From REEB95 sp035934995 (GTDB lineage: Bacteria; Pseudomonadota; Alphaproteobacteria; ATCC43930; CGMCC-115725), in NCBI GenBank assembly GCA_035934995.1, contig DASYXI010000032.1, positions 1 to 5,501 of the forward strand: a DNA stretch of 5,501 nt, written 5' to 3'. A program made the position numbers and the translations under genes. Shown here piece by piece: positions 1-4,154 of this stretch (positions are counted from its first letter, which is position 1; each line of letters opens with the position of its first letter). The notes beneath the pieces are model-generated. The model searched no databases, was not told the DNA's origin, and saw only the letters and a program-made list of their open reading frames with translations.

Positions 1-116
1 GCGCTGGCGCGGATGCGGCCGAAGGTTGCATCGGCGGCGGCGCTCGCCTGTTCCATGCCATCGGTAAAATCCGCGATATCGGCGGCGACGCCGACGGTGA
101 TCTGATCATCGGTCAC
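1..116 (-). CDS. Phage tail tape-measure-like protein, N-terminal fragment (runs off window)
   Basis: The reading frame starts with GTG at 116 and is open to the window edge, giving 38 residues beginning VTDDQITVGVAADIADFTDG and continuing with an Ala-rich helix-like stretch. An AGGA Shine-Dalgarno (plus-strand positions 124-127) lies 7 bases upstream of the GTG and supports this start. The pattern of a short acidic start, a beta-like 'ITVGVAADIADF' segment and then 'TDGMEQAS' with an Ala-rich helix is what I know from N-termini of alphaproteobacterial tail tape-measure proteins, which set tail length. It is divergent from the acyltransferase fragment to its right. Its position is odd, because the C-terminal part of a tape-measure gene lies at the other end of the window on the same strand. 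Only the start is visible, so the family call is tentative. Confidence 0.55.
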   Translation of the reverse strand, partial: MTDDQITVGVAADIADFTDGMEQASAAADATFGRIRAS

Positions 117-201
117 GGTGCTTTCCTTGCGGCAAACGGCGATGGGTTGGTGCTACGCTGCCTACGGCCGGGTTCTCGGCGGACCGGAGGAACAATTCAA
201 A

Positions 202-609
202 TCATCGGGCGACTCCGCGCCATGCCGCGCCAGGCGCGTCACCTGGCCGAAGCCGGGGCTTTGTTCGCGGTCCTGGCGGCGTTCGGTGCGCTGCCGGTCG
301 ACCGGGCGTCGGCGGTCGGCGGCTGGCTCGGACGGACGATCGGACCGCGGCTCGGCATCTCGCGGCGCGCCTTGAAGAACCTCCGCCGCCCGAGCCGCCC
401 GTGACGCCGCCCTTGCCCGACGACGGCGGCGAGGATTGATGGGCGATCGCGGCGAAATCGCCGTACCAGATCAGGTTGGGCGCGAGCCGCGTCGTGCCAT
501 AGACGATCGGAATGACCTTGCCGTAGGCCGAGGTCTGAATCTGCAGGCCTGAGACGGCGGGATGCTGCTTCGCCTGCGTCTGCTTGGGCGAGGAAAAAAG
601 TCCGGCCAT
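202..609 (-). pseudogene. Truncated phage host-specificity / baseplate (GTA gp15-like) protein
   Basis: The frame starts with ATG at 609, 7 bases after the peptidase stop codon. Residues 1 to about 75 match the N-terminus of the large tail protein that follows NlpC/P60 in alphaproteobacterial tail and GTA clusters: 'MAGLFSSP', GLQIQTSAYGKVIPIVYGTT, 'NLIWYGDF', then a Gly/Ser-rich linker. Intact relatives exceed 1,000 residues and form the baseplate spike/receptor-binding assembly (the 'megatron' of Rhodobacter GTA). Here the homology ends near 378-395. The remaining codons to the stop at 202 are an Arg/Pro-rich antisense reading of the acyltransferase fragment, so the 135-residue frame is an accidental fusion. 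The gene is broken, and no remainder is visible in the window. Confidence 0.8.
222..404 (+). pseudogene. Truncated lipid A (lauroyl/myristoyl) acyltransferase, N-terminal fragment
   Basis: This frame encodes about 56 residues matching the start of HtrB/LpxL/MsbB-type acyltransferases: a short amphipathic or hydrophobic segment (residues 8-24), then ALPVDRASAVGGWLGRTIGP and 'RRALKNLRR', the family's usual N-terminal pattern. Intact members are about 300 residues and transfer a fatty acyl chain onto lipid A at the inner membrane. The catalytic HX4D motif, expected near residue 130, is absent. After Arg56 (position 389) the homology stops and the frame ends 'PSRP' with TGA at 404, so the product would be inactive. 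The frame is also open upstream to an ATG at 147. I prefer 222 because family-like sequence starts there, but neither start has a well-spaced Shine-Dalgarno. The fragment abuts the truncated tail gene on the opposite strand at 378-395. Confidence 0.7.
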
Positions 610-620
610 GGCTAGATCAG
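610..620. repeat. 11-base motif GGCTAGATCAG at a gene junction (copy 1)
   Basis: GGCTAGATCAG at 610-620 spans the peptidase stop codon and the spacer before the next ATG. The same 11 bases occur at 1117-1127, and a one-base-longer variant, GGCCTAGATCAG, at 1377-1388. In the two paralog genes the motif encodes the final Leu-Ile-stop (CTG ATC TAG). Here it lies out of frame with the peptidase end. It may be chance or a trace of local duplication. Confidence 0.4.
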
Positions 621-1099
621 CGCGTGCGCAACCAGGATTTCAGCGTGAAGAACTTGACCGGCCGCGGCTTGGCCTGCGCGTCCCTGCCCTCGCCGATGCG
701 CGACAGCCACTCGGCCTTGTCGACATCCTCGAGCACGCAGCCGCGGCCGAGATAGGCGTGGACCACGATGGGCCAGTCGACAACGATCGCGCCGTGCGAG
801 AAGCAACGGCCGAAACGCCAGAGCGCGATGTCGGCCGGCGCCGGCGGACCGGCGATCTCAACCGCGTGATCGAGCAGCACGCCGAGATAGCGCTCGGCGT
901 CGCGGTGCAGATGCCAGTCGGGCGGATAATGCGGAATGTCGAGCGCGGGCACGAGACCGGCTTCGGCATAGATTTCGGCCAGGAGCATGGCGCAATCGAC
1001 ACCCGCGCCCTTAACGCGGCCCAAATGGTGATACGGCGTGCGCAGCCAGGTGCGTGCGCAACGGATTACCGCCGCCCGGTCTGAGGCGATTGAAGCCAT
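617..1099 (-). CDS. NlpC/P60-family phage tail peptidase (GTA gp14-like)
   Basis: The 160-residue product has the NlpC/P60 cysteine-peptidase signature. The catalytic Cys36 lies in 'KGAGVDCAMLL' and the likely catalytic His102 in 'CFSHGAIVV'. The opening, 'RAAVIRCARTWLRTPYHH', is typical of TIGR02219-type phage cell-wall peptidases. In GTA-like tails this protein sits in the baseplate and cleaves peptidoglycan cross-bridges during DNA entry. It normally follows the DUF2163 hub gene directly and precedes the host-specificity gene. Here the second relation holds (7-base gap to the ATG at 609), but about 2 kb of other genes separate it from the hub. The ATG at 1099 lies 19 bases after the small upstream gene and has no strong Shine-Dalgarno, so translational coupling is possible. 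Length and motifs are normal, so it looks intact. Confidence 0.9.
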   Translation of the reverse strand: MASIASDRAAVIRCARTWLRTPYHHLGRVKGAGVDCAMLLAEIYAEAGLVPALDIPHYPPDWHLHRDAERYLGVLLDHAVEIAGPPAPADIALWRFGRCFSHGAIVVDWPIVVHAYLGRGCVLEDVDKAEWLSRIGEGRDAQAKPRPVKFFTLKSWLRTR

Positions 1100-1118
1100 G
1101 GGTTCGGTGTAAAGACGG

Positions 1119-1361
1119 CTAGATCAGGTAGCCGTACTTGGCGATGGCGGCGTCCATCTCGGCCTTGAGATCGGGGAATTTTGCCGCAAGCGGCGCGACA
1201 ATCTCATTTGCGATGCGGCCGTTTATCTTCGTGATGGCCTTCGACAGTGACTGATAGTCGTCGGCGCTGCCATGTTGCTTCACGGTTTCCAACAGTCCGT
1301 TGAATCGATCGGCGGCGTTATGCGCGTTCCAGAGCGCGAAGCGGGCGAGCGTTTTATCCAT
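1119..1361 (-). CDS. Hypothetical 80-residue helical protein, paralog A
   Basis: I do not recognise this family. The product is 80 residues, acidic and basic in alternation, with no signal peptide or membrane segment and an apparently all-helical composition. It aligns without gaps to the product of the upstream gene (1380-1622) at 28 of 80 identical positions. The most conserved parts are the start 'MD(K/R)xLAR', a central 'I' plus 'PL', then 'FPD', 'EM' and the C-terminal 'KYGxLI'. It starts with ATG at 1361, 18 bases after the stop of its paralog, and is followed 19 bases later by the peptidase gene, so the three probably form one transcript. Neither is a usual member of GTA or siphophage tail modules; they may be moron-type cargo. 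The reading frame is well supported by the paralogy, but its function is unknown. Confidence 0.72.
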   Translation of the reverse strand: MDKTLARFALWNAHNAADRFNGLLETVKQHGSADDYQSLSKAITKINGRIANEIVAPLAAKFPDLKAEMDAAIAKYGYLI

Positions 1362-1379
1362 GGTCGTTCGCAGCCCGGC

Positions 1380-1622
1380 CTAGATCAGCTCGCCGTATTT
1401 CTCGACGATCTCATGCATTTCGGTGTCGATATCCGGAAAGCGCTTTGTCAGCGGATCGATGACGTGTTGGATGATATCGCCGGCGATCGAAGCGGCCGGC
1501 TTGTAGTAGGTCTCGAGATCTTGACTGGACTCGTGTGCCTTCGCCAGCGGCAGTGGGTCCGTGAGATTGCCCAACTCGCGGAAAGCCAACCACACAATGT
1601 GACGCGCGAGGTTTCGGTCCAT
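1380..1622 (-). CDS. Hypothetical 80-residue helical protein, paralog B
   Basis: This is the tandem paralog of the gene at 1119-1361, with the same 80-residue length and 35% ungapped identity. The frame is open further upstream to 1658. I chose ATG 1622 because it aligns 'MDRNLAR' with 'MDKTLAR' of the paralog and because a strong AGGAG Shine-Dalgarno sits 7 bases before it. The protein has no recognised domain; the conserved C-terminal half contains 'DPLTKRFPD' and ends 'KYGELI'. It is the first gene of the minus-strand set that runs into the peptidase, and it is divergent from the DUF433/DUF5615 pair across a 154-base intergenic region. Possible roles (structural cargo, small regulator) cannot be separated from the sequence alone. 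Confidence 0.75.
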   Translation of the reverse strand: MDRNLARHIVWLAFRELGNLTDPLPLAKAHESSQDLETYYKPAASIAGDIIQHVIDPLTKRFPDIDTEMHEIVEKYGELI

Positions 1623-1629
1623 GTGCGCT

Positions 1630-1634
1630 CTCCT
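1630..1634 (-). promoter_or_regulatory. Shine-Dalgarno that fixes the start of paralog B
   Basis: The minus strand reads AGGAG here, followed by a 7-base spacer and ATG at 1622. This argues for the 80-residue product over the longer frame beginning at 1658. Confidence 0.7.
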
Positions 1635-1776
1635 AGCCAGCTTCGGCCATGCAATCATGAAAACACTTCAGATACGCGTCCTTATTTATTGGACTCCACC
1701 TATACGGCTTCGACCGTAGCAATATACCGCAGCTCGAAACGTTGCGCGGCAGCCTTCGGTGGCGTAGCCTCGATAC
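1635..1776. promoter_or_regulatory. Divergent intergenic region upstream of the toxin-antitoxin pair
   Basis: This stretch separates the minus-strand paralog genes from the plus-strand toxin-antitoxin operon, so it should hold both promoters. It includes an AT-richer patch at about 1655-1735 that contrasts with its GC-rich surroundings. It also has a 5-bp inverted repeat, TACGG-CTTCGA-CCGTA (1703-1718), and two TATACSG direct repeats 22 bases apart (1701-1707 and 1723-1729). These could be operator half-sites for autoregulation by the antitoxin, but that is inference. I could not place a convincing -35/-10 pair, and I see no RNA gene. Confidence 0.35.
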
Positions 1777-1989
1777 ATGAAGAACTTCGTCGTTTCTCGC
1801 AGCGCCGACGTCATGGGCGGCACGCCCGTGTTCCGTGGGACGCGAGTCCCCGTTCAGACGCTGCTCGACTATTTGGAGGCAGGCGACACGATTGACGAAT
1901 TCCTCGTCGGATTCCCATCGGTCACGCGCGAGCAGGTCATCGAATTTCTCGAAACGGCAAAAGCCCGGCTCGTTGACTCAGTGGTATGA
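1777..1989 (+). CDS. DUF433 antitoxin (VapB-like partner of a DUF5615 toxin)
   Basis: The 70-residue product carries the DUF433 signature almost end to end: 'MGGTPVFRGTRVPVQTLLDYLEAGDT' (written across residues 13-38), then 'EFL..FPSVTREQVIEFLE'. DUF433 proteins are small helix-turn-helix-like proteins that are very often encoded directly before a PIN-like DUF5615 protein. They are taken to be the antitoxins and probable autorepressors of that pair. The ATG at 1777 is preceded by only a weak ribosome binding site. Its TGA overlaps the toxin ATG (ATGA, 1986-1989), which fits translational coupling. The pair lies between the phage-related small genes and the csp-infA block, opposite in strand to the tail genes, as expected for an inserted stability or defence cassette. 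Confidence 0.88.
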   Translation: MKNFVVSRSADVMGGTPVFRGTRVPVQTLLDYLEAGDTIDEFLVGFPSVTREQVIEFLETAKARLVDSVV

Positions 1990-2309
1990 GGATTTTCCTC
2001 GACGAGTGCGTGGATTGGCGACTCGCGCACGATCTCGTCGGTCACGAGGTCAAGACCACCCGCCAAATGGGCTGGGCATCGATCAAGAACGGCGAATTAC
2101 TAGCGATGGCATCGCGCGCGTTCGATGTGTTCGTCACGGTCGATCGCAACTTGTCCTTTCGGCAGAACACAGCCGCGCTCGCCATCGCTGTCGTCGTCCT
2201 GCAGGCTCCGACCAATCGCCTTGCCGACCTCAGACCGCTTGTTCCGAGACTGCTGACGACGATCGCAGCCGTTAAATCGGGAACGGTTACGGTCGTCGGT
2301 CCGCCGTAG
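1986..2309 (+). CDS. DUF5615 PIN-like toxin (Mut7-C-type fold)
   Basis: The 107-residue product starts 'MRIFLDECVDWRLAHDL.GHEV' and continues 'GWASIKNGELLAMASRAFDVFVTVDRNL'. This is the typical layout of DUF5615 PIN-like proteins: an N-terminal acidic pair (Asp6, Glu7), a central helical NGELL segment and an acidic TVDRNL motif. The PIN-like fold predicts a metal-dependent ribonuclease, but the target is unknown. It overlaps the DUF433 gene by 4 bases, and together they form a VapBC-like type II toxin-antitoxin module. The length is normal, and the conserved acidic residues and frame are intact. It could stabilise the region against loss or act in phage defence; the sequence does not decide between these. 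Confidence 0.86.
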   Translation: MRIFLDECVDWRLAHDLVGHEVKTTRQMGWASIKNGELLAMASRAFDVFVTVDRNLSFRQNTAALAIAVVVLQAPTNRLADLRPLVPRLLTTIAAVKSGTVTVVGPP

Positions 2310-2330
2310 CCACCCCGCCCTGGTTCCGCC

Positions 2331-2353
2331 TCACACCGTCGTCTCGGGCGTCG
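2331..2353. repeat. 23-bp direct repeat, left copy, flanking the csp-infA block
   Basis: This segment matches 3144-3166 at 21 of 23 positions in the same orientation. The right copy is the 3' terminus of the hub gene (codons for TPETAV and stop). Read on the minus strand, the left copy encodes TPETTV and stop. The copies lie about 790 bp apart and bracket the cold-shock and infA genes plus a peptidase relic. They may be a target duplication, recombination arms or att-like sites. Confidence 0.6.
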
Positions 2354-2415
2354 TCTACCTGCAGCCAGCGCTTGAGCGTGAAGAACCTGACCGCCGCGCG
2401 GGCGGGCAAAATGTC
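2331..2415 (-). pseudogene. Relic of tail genes: NlpC/P60 3' end joined to DUF2163 3' end
   Basis: On the minus strand, positions 2410 down to about 2360 read 'LPARAAVRFFTLKRWLQ'. This resembles the C-terminus of the intact peptidase, 'KPRPVKFFTLKSWLRTR'. At DNA level, 2375-2392 matches 642-659 at 17 of 18 bases. In a different frame the segment continues into codons for TPETTV and a stop, like the end of the DUF2163 hub. There is no start codon or ribosome binding site, so this is debris. The order is peptidase end before hub end, the reverse of the intact module, so more than one rearrangement is needed. It is too short to say more, and part of the match could reflect shared codon use. Confidence 0.55.
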
Positions 2416-2450
2416 GGGAATCAAGGCAATCCTTGCAGTTTGGCGGCCAA

Positions 2451-2468
2451 GCGCCTATCAGTAGGCGC
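2451..2468 (+). other. Perfect hairpin in the cold-shock gene leader
   Basis: GCGCCTA (2451-2457), loop TCAG, TAGGCGC (2462-2468) make a perfect 7-bp stem with a 4-base loop. No T-run follows, so it is not a classic terminator. A second, weaker hairpin, CGCTC-GATG-GAGCG, lies at 2503-2516. Both fall within the ~150-300 bases upstream of the cold-shock gene that hold no other gene. They could be leader RNA structure or an operator; no function is shown. Confidence 0.4.
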
Positions 2469-2604
2469 ATCGACTCGTTGCGGGTTCGCGGCAAGCTGCC
2501 TTCGCTCGATGGAGCGCCAGACCTGCATTCCGACTCCCCACCGATGTCCGATCCACCGCGCGATCCCGCCCGGTGGCACCACTTGCGACATGGAAAACGA
2601 CACT

Positions 2605-2814
2605 ATGACGATCGGCACCGTGAAATGGTTCAACACCCAAAAGGGCTTCGGCTTCATCCAGCCGGATGACGGCGGCAAGGATGTGTTCGTGCACATCTCG
2701 GCCGTCGAACGCTCGGGCATCGGCAATCTGCGCGAAGGCCAGAAGGTCAGCTTCGACGTCGAAAGCGACGGACGCAGCGGCAAGGTCTCGGCAACGAACC
2801 TGAAGTCGGCTTAA
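2605..2814 (+). CDS. cspA: CspA-family cold-shock protein
   Basis: The 69-residue product is a single cold-shock (OB-fold) domain. RNP1 is 'KGFGFIQ' and RNP2 is 'VFVHISAV', preceded by 'GTVKWFN' and followed by 'EGQKVSFDV' and a short 'GKVSATNL' end. The family comprises single-stranded nucleic-acid chaperones that melt mRNA structure, often at low temperature. I chose ATG 2605 because the family starts 'MxxGTVKWFN' and GGAAAA (2592-2597) lies 7 bases upstream. An in-frame ATG at 2590 would add MENDT, and longer open frame upstream is not family-like. A hairpin terminator follows directly, then infA, an association of two translation-related genes. Such a gene is unusual inside a tail module; it is probably chromosomal-type cargo or moved by rearrangement. 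Confidence 0.92.
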   Translation: MTIGTVKWFNTQKGFGFIQPDDGGKDVFVHISAVERSGIGNLREGQKVSFDVESDGRSGKVSATNLKSA

Positions 2815-2823
2815 CGACGGAAC

Positions 2824-2849
2824 GGGGCGGCTTCGGCCGCCCCTTCTCG
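2824..2849 (+). terminator. Rho-independent terminator after the cold-shock gene
   Basis: GGGGCGGC (2824-2831), a TTCG tetraloop and GCCGCCCC (2836-2843) make a perfect 8-bp GC stem followed by TTCTCGT, 10 bases after the csp stop codon. The T-run is short, so termination may be partial and allow some read-through into infA. As an RNA tetraloop hairpin it may also protect the csp mRNA 3' end. Confidence 0.7.
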
Positions 2850-2864
2850 TCACGGAGCAAGCGC

Positions 2865-3140
2865 ATGGCCAAAGAAGGTCTGATGGAGTTCGACGGCGTC
2901 ATCACCGAGGTGCTGCCGGACGCGCGGTTTCGCGTGAAACTCGACAACGACCACGAGACGCTTGCCTATACCGCCGGCCGCATGAAGAAGGCGCGCATCC
3001 GCGTGCTCACCGGCGATCGCGTTACCGTCGAGATGACGCCCTACGATCTCACCAAGGGCCGCATCGTCTTTCGCCACAAGGACGAGCGCGCCGCGGCGGC
3101 CGGCACCGGCCCCCGGCGACAGCAATTCCGCCGGCGTTAA
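2865..3140 (+). CDS. infA: Translation initiation factor IF-1
   Basis: The 91-residue product is an S1-like OB-fold IF-1. It starts 'MAKEGLMEFDGVITEVLPDA', then 'FRVKLDNDHETLAYTAGRMKK.RIRVLTGDRVTVEMTPYDLTKGRI.FRHK'. IF-1 binds the ribosomal A site on the 30S subunit and helps select initiator tRNA with IF-2 and IF-3. The core ends near residue 73. The basic Arg-rich tail ending QQFRRR is typical of alphaproteobacterial infA. A GGAG Shine-Dalgarno (2854-2857) lies 7 bases before the ATG. The gene follows the cold-shock gene after 50 bases and a hairpin. Its stop at 3140 is 3 bases from the convergent hub stop. It could be a second copy of infA or the sole one; the window cannot tell. Confidence 0.95.
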   Translation: MAKEGLMEFDGVITEVLPDARFRVKLDNDHETLAYTAGRMKKARIRVLTGDRVTVEMTPYDLTKGRIVFRHKDERAAAAGTGPRRQQFRRR

Positions 3141-3143
3141 TTC

Positions 3144-3166
3144 TCACACCGCCGTTTCGGGCGTCG
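3144..3166. repeat. 23-bp direct repeat, right copy, flanking the csp-infA block
   Basis: This is the 3' terminus of the hub gene (minus-strand codons for TPETAV and stop plus the preceding bases), matching 2331-2353 at 21 of 23 positions. It starts three bases after the infA stop codon, so it marks the right boundary of the foreign block. Confidence 0.6.
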
Positions 3167-4030
3167 GCACGTAGGGGAAGCCGCGGAAGCGCGCGGTGTT
3201 GGCGAACTTGGGACAGCCGCCGGCGTCCAGCGTCTTGTCGCAGCCGGGATAGATCTGGAACGCGTCGCCCGAAGCGGGTGCGACCGGAAACGGCGCGATG
3301 AGGCTGACCGTGCCCGGCGCGCCGCCGCCCGCAATCCACGTTTTGATGCCGCGCGACAGGCCCGTGTTGGCACCGGACATGAACGCGATCTTGCCCTGAT
3401 CGAAATATCCCGTGGCCTGGGTGAGTAAAGCCAGCACGGCGCCGGCGCTCGAGCCCGATGCGGCCGCGCCGCCGACGGCGTAGCTCGCCAGGTTCACGCC
3501 GCACGACGCATCGCCCAGCATGTTGACGCAGCCGGCCTGCCACAAATTGCGCGGCAGGTTGAGATTCAACAGCTCCAGGTGCGAGTTGACGTGAAAGTCG
3601 CGAGCGAGCGGCCGCAATCGATCTCGGCGACGCGGCCGGCGAACAGGATCACCGTGCCGGCCGAAGTGTCGCCGTATTGCGGCATGAAGGCGCGCTCGAG
3701 CGTGAGCTCGGCGCCGTCGAAGAGGCCGGCAAGCACCGAAGACAGGAACGGCGCGCCCAACACGGACGCCGCGCCGGGCAGGACGTCGAAGACGAGCTGA
3801 TCGACTTCGACGCCGACCTTCCAATGGCATTTCGCTTTGTTGTCCTTGCGATCGAAATACGGACCGGTTGGCCCCCCTGCGGGGTAAAGAGAGCCATTCG
3901 CGGTGATGTCGCGATCGCCGCCGCAGTAGCGGAGATTGCCGCCGCCGACGAGCGCGAAGGTGTAGAGATCAGCGGCGTAGAACTGGCGCGTCGCGAGCAG
4001 CGATTTGAGGGCGGTTGAGGCGGGTTTCAT
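3144..4030 (-). pseudogene. DUF2163 baseplate-hub protein (GTA gp13-like), frameshifted
   Basis: The N-terminal part runs from ATG 4030 (MKPASTALKSLLATRQFYAADLYTFAL...) through 'AGRVAEIDCGRSLATFT'. The C-terminal part continues in another frame with 'VNSHLELLNLNLPRNLWQAGC' and ends 'FRGFPYVPTPETAV'. Both parts match TIGR02218/DUF2163, the hub linking distal tail and peptidase in GTA-like baseplates. Repaired length is about 295 residues, normal for the family. One missing base between 3590 and 3591 (expected AC[C]GTC on the minus strand) breaks the frame; without repair translation stops at 3566. Four cysteines, near residues 165, 176, 262 and 270, resemble the set proposed to hold an Fe-S cluster in the Rhodobacter GTA hub. 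The in-frame ATG at 4057 is less likely, since family sequence begins at 4030. A sequencing error is possible. Confidence 0.85.
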
Positions 4031-4039
4031 GCAGATTCT

Positions 4040-4135
4040 TTCACCACGGAGACACAAAGAACACGGAGAAAAATTGCTGGCGCGCGAAGCGCGCCGAAGA
4101 TCCTTTCTTCGTGCCCTCCGTGCCTCTGTGGTGAA
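4040..4135. repeat. 96-bp imperfect palindrome of the 'CACCACGGAG' intergenic repeat type
   Basis: The left arm TTCACCACGGAGACAC (4040-4055, extending to 4071) pairs in register with the right arm, which ends GTGGTGAA at 4128-4135. I count about 26 pairs over 32 positions with no bulges. In the centre is a perfect 7-bp hairpin, GGCGCGC-GAA-GCGCGCC (4079-4095). It fills the gap between DUF2460 and DUF2163, genes that usually sit close together. From memory, similar 'ACCACGGAGACAC...ACGGAG' units recur between genes in many bacteria and are mistranslated as spurious small proteins. It may be a non-autonomous mobile repeat, and its RNA hairpin could attenuate tail-operon transcription. Confidence 0.75.
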
Positions 4136-4154
4136 CCGAAAGCGACCGTTGCGT

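Noticed and set aside
584..1084. Long plus-strand frame of 166 residues
   Set aside because: It is the antisense of the NlpC/P60 peptidase gene, whose catalytic Cys and His motifs identify the true strand. The frame has no recognisable motifs and comes from GC-rich codon bias.
1660..1776. Possible tRNA or small RNA in the AT-richer intergenic patch
   Set aside because: No cloverleaf, anticodon arm or T-loop consensus can be drawn, and the patch is better explained as divergent promoters.
1272..1895. Plus-strand frame of 207 residues
   Set aside because: It overlaps both paralogous minus-strand genes and the antitoxin gene, shows no family pattern, and has no plausible Shine-Dalgarno.
2440..2604. 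Longer cold-shock protein starting upstream of 2590
   Set aside because: The added residues are Cys/Pro/Arg-rich and unlike the family, which starts two or three residues before GTVKWFN. The Shine-Dalgarno supports 2605.
3566..3830. Programmed ribosomal frameshift in the hub gene
   Set aside because: The break needs one missing base, there is no slippery heptamer at 3585-3596, and DUF2163 genes are normally a single frame. A mutation or sequencing error is simpler.
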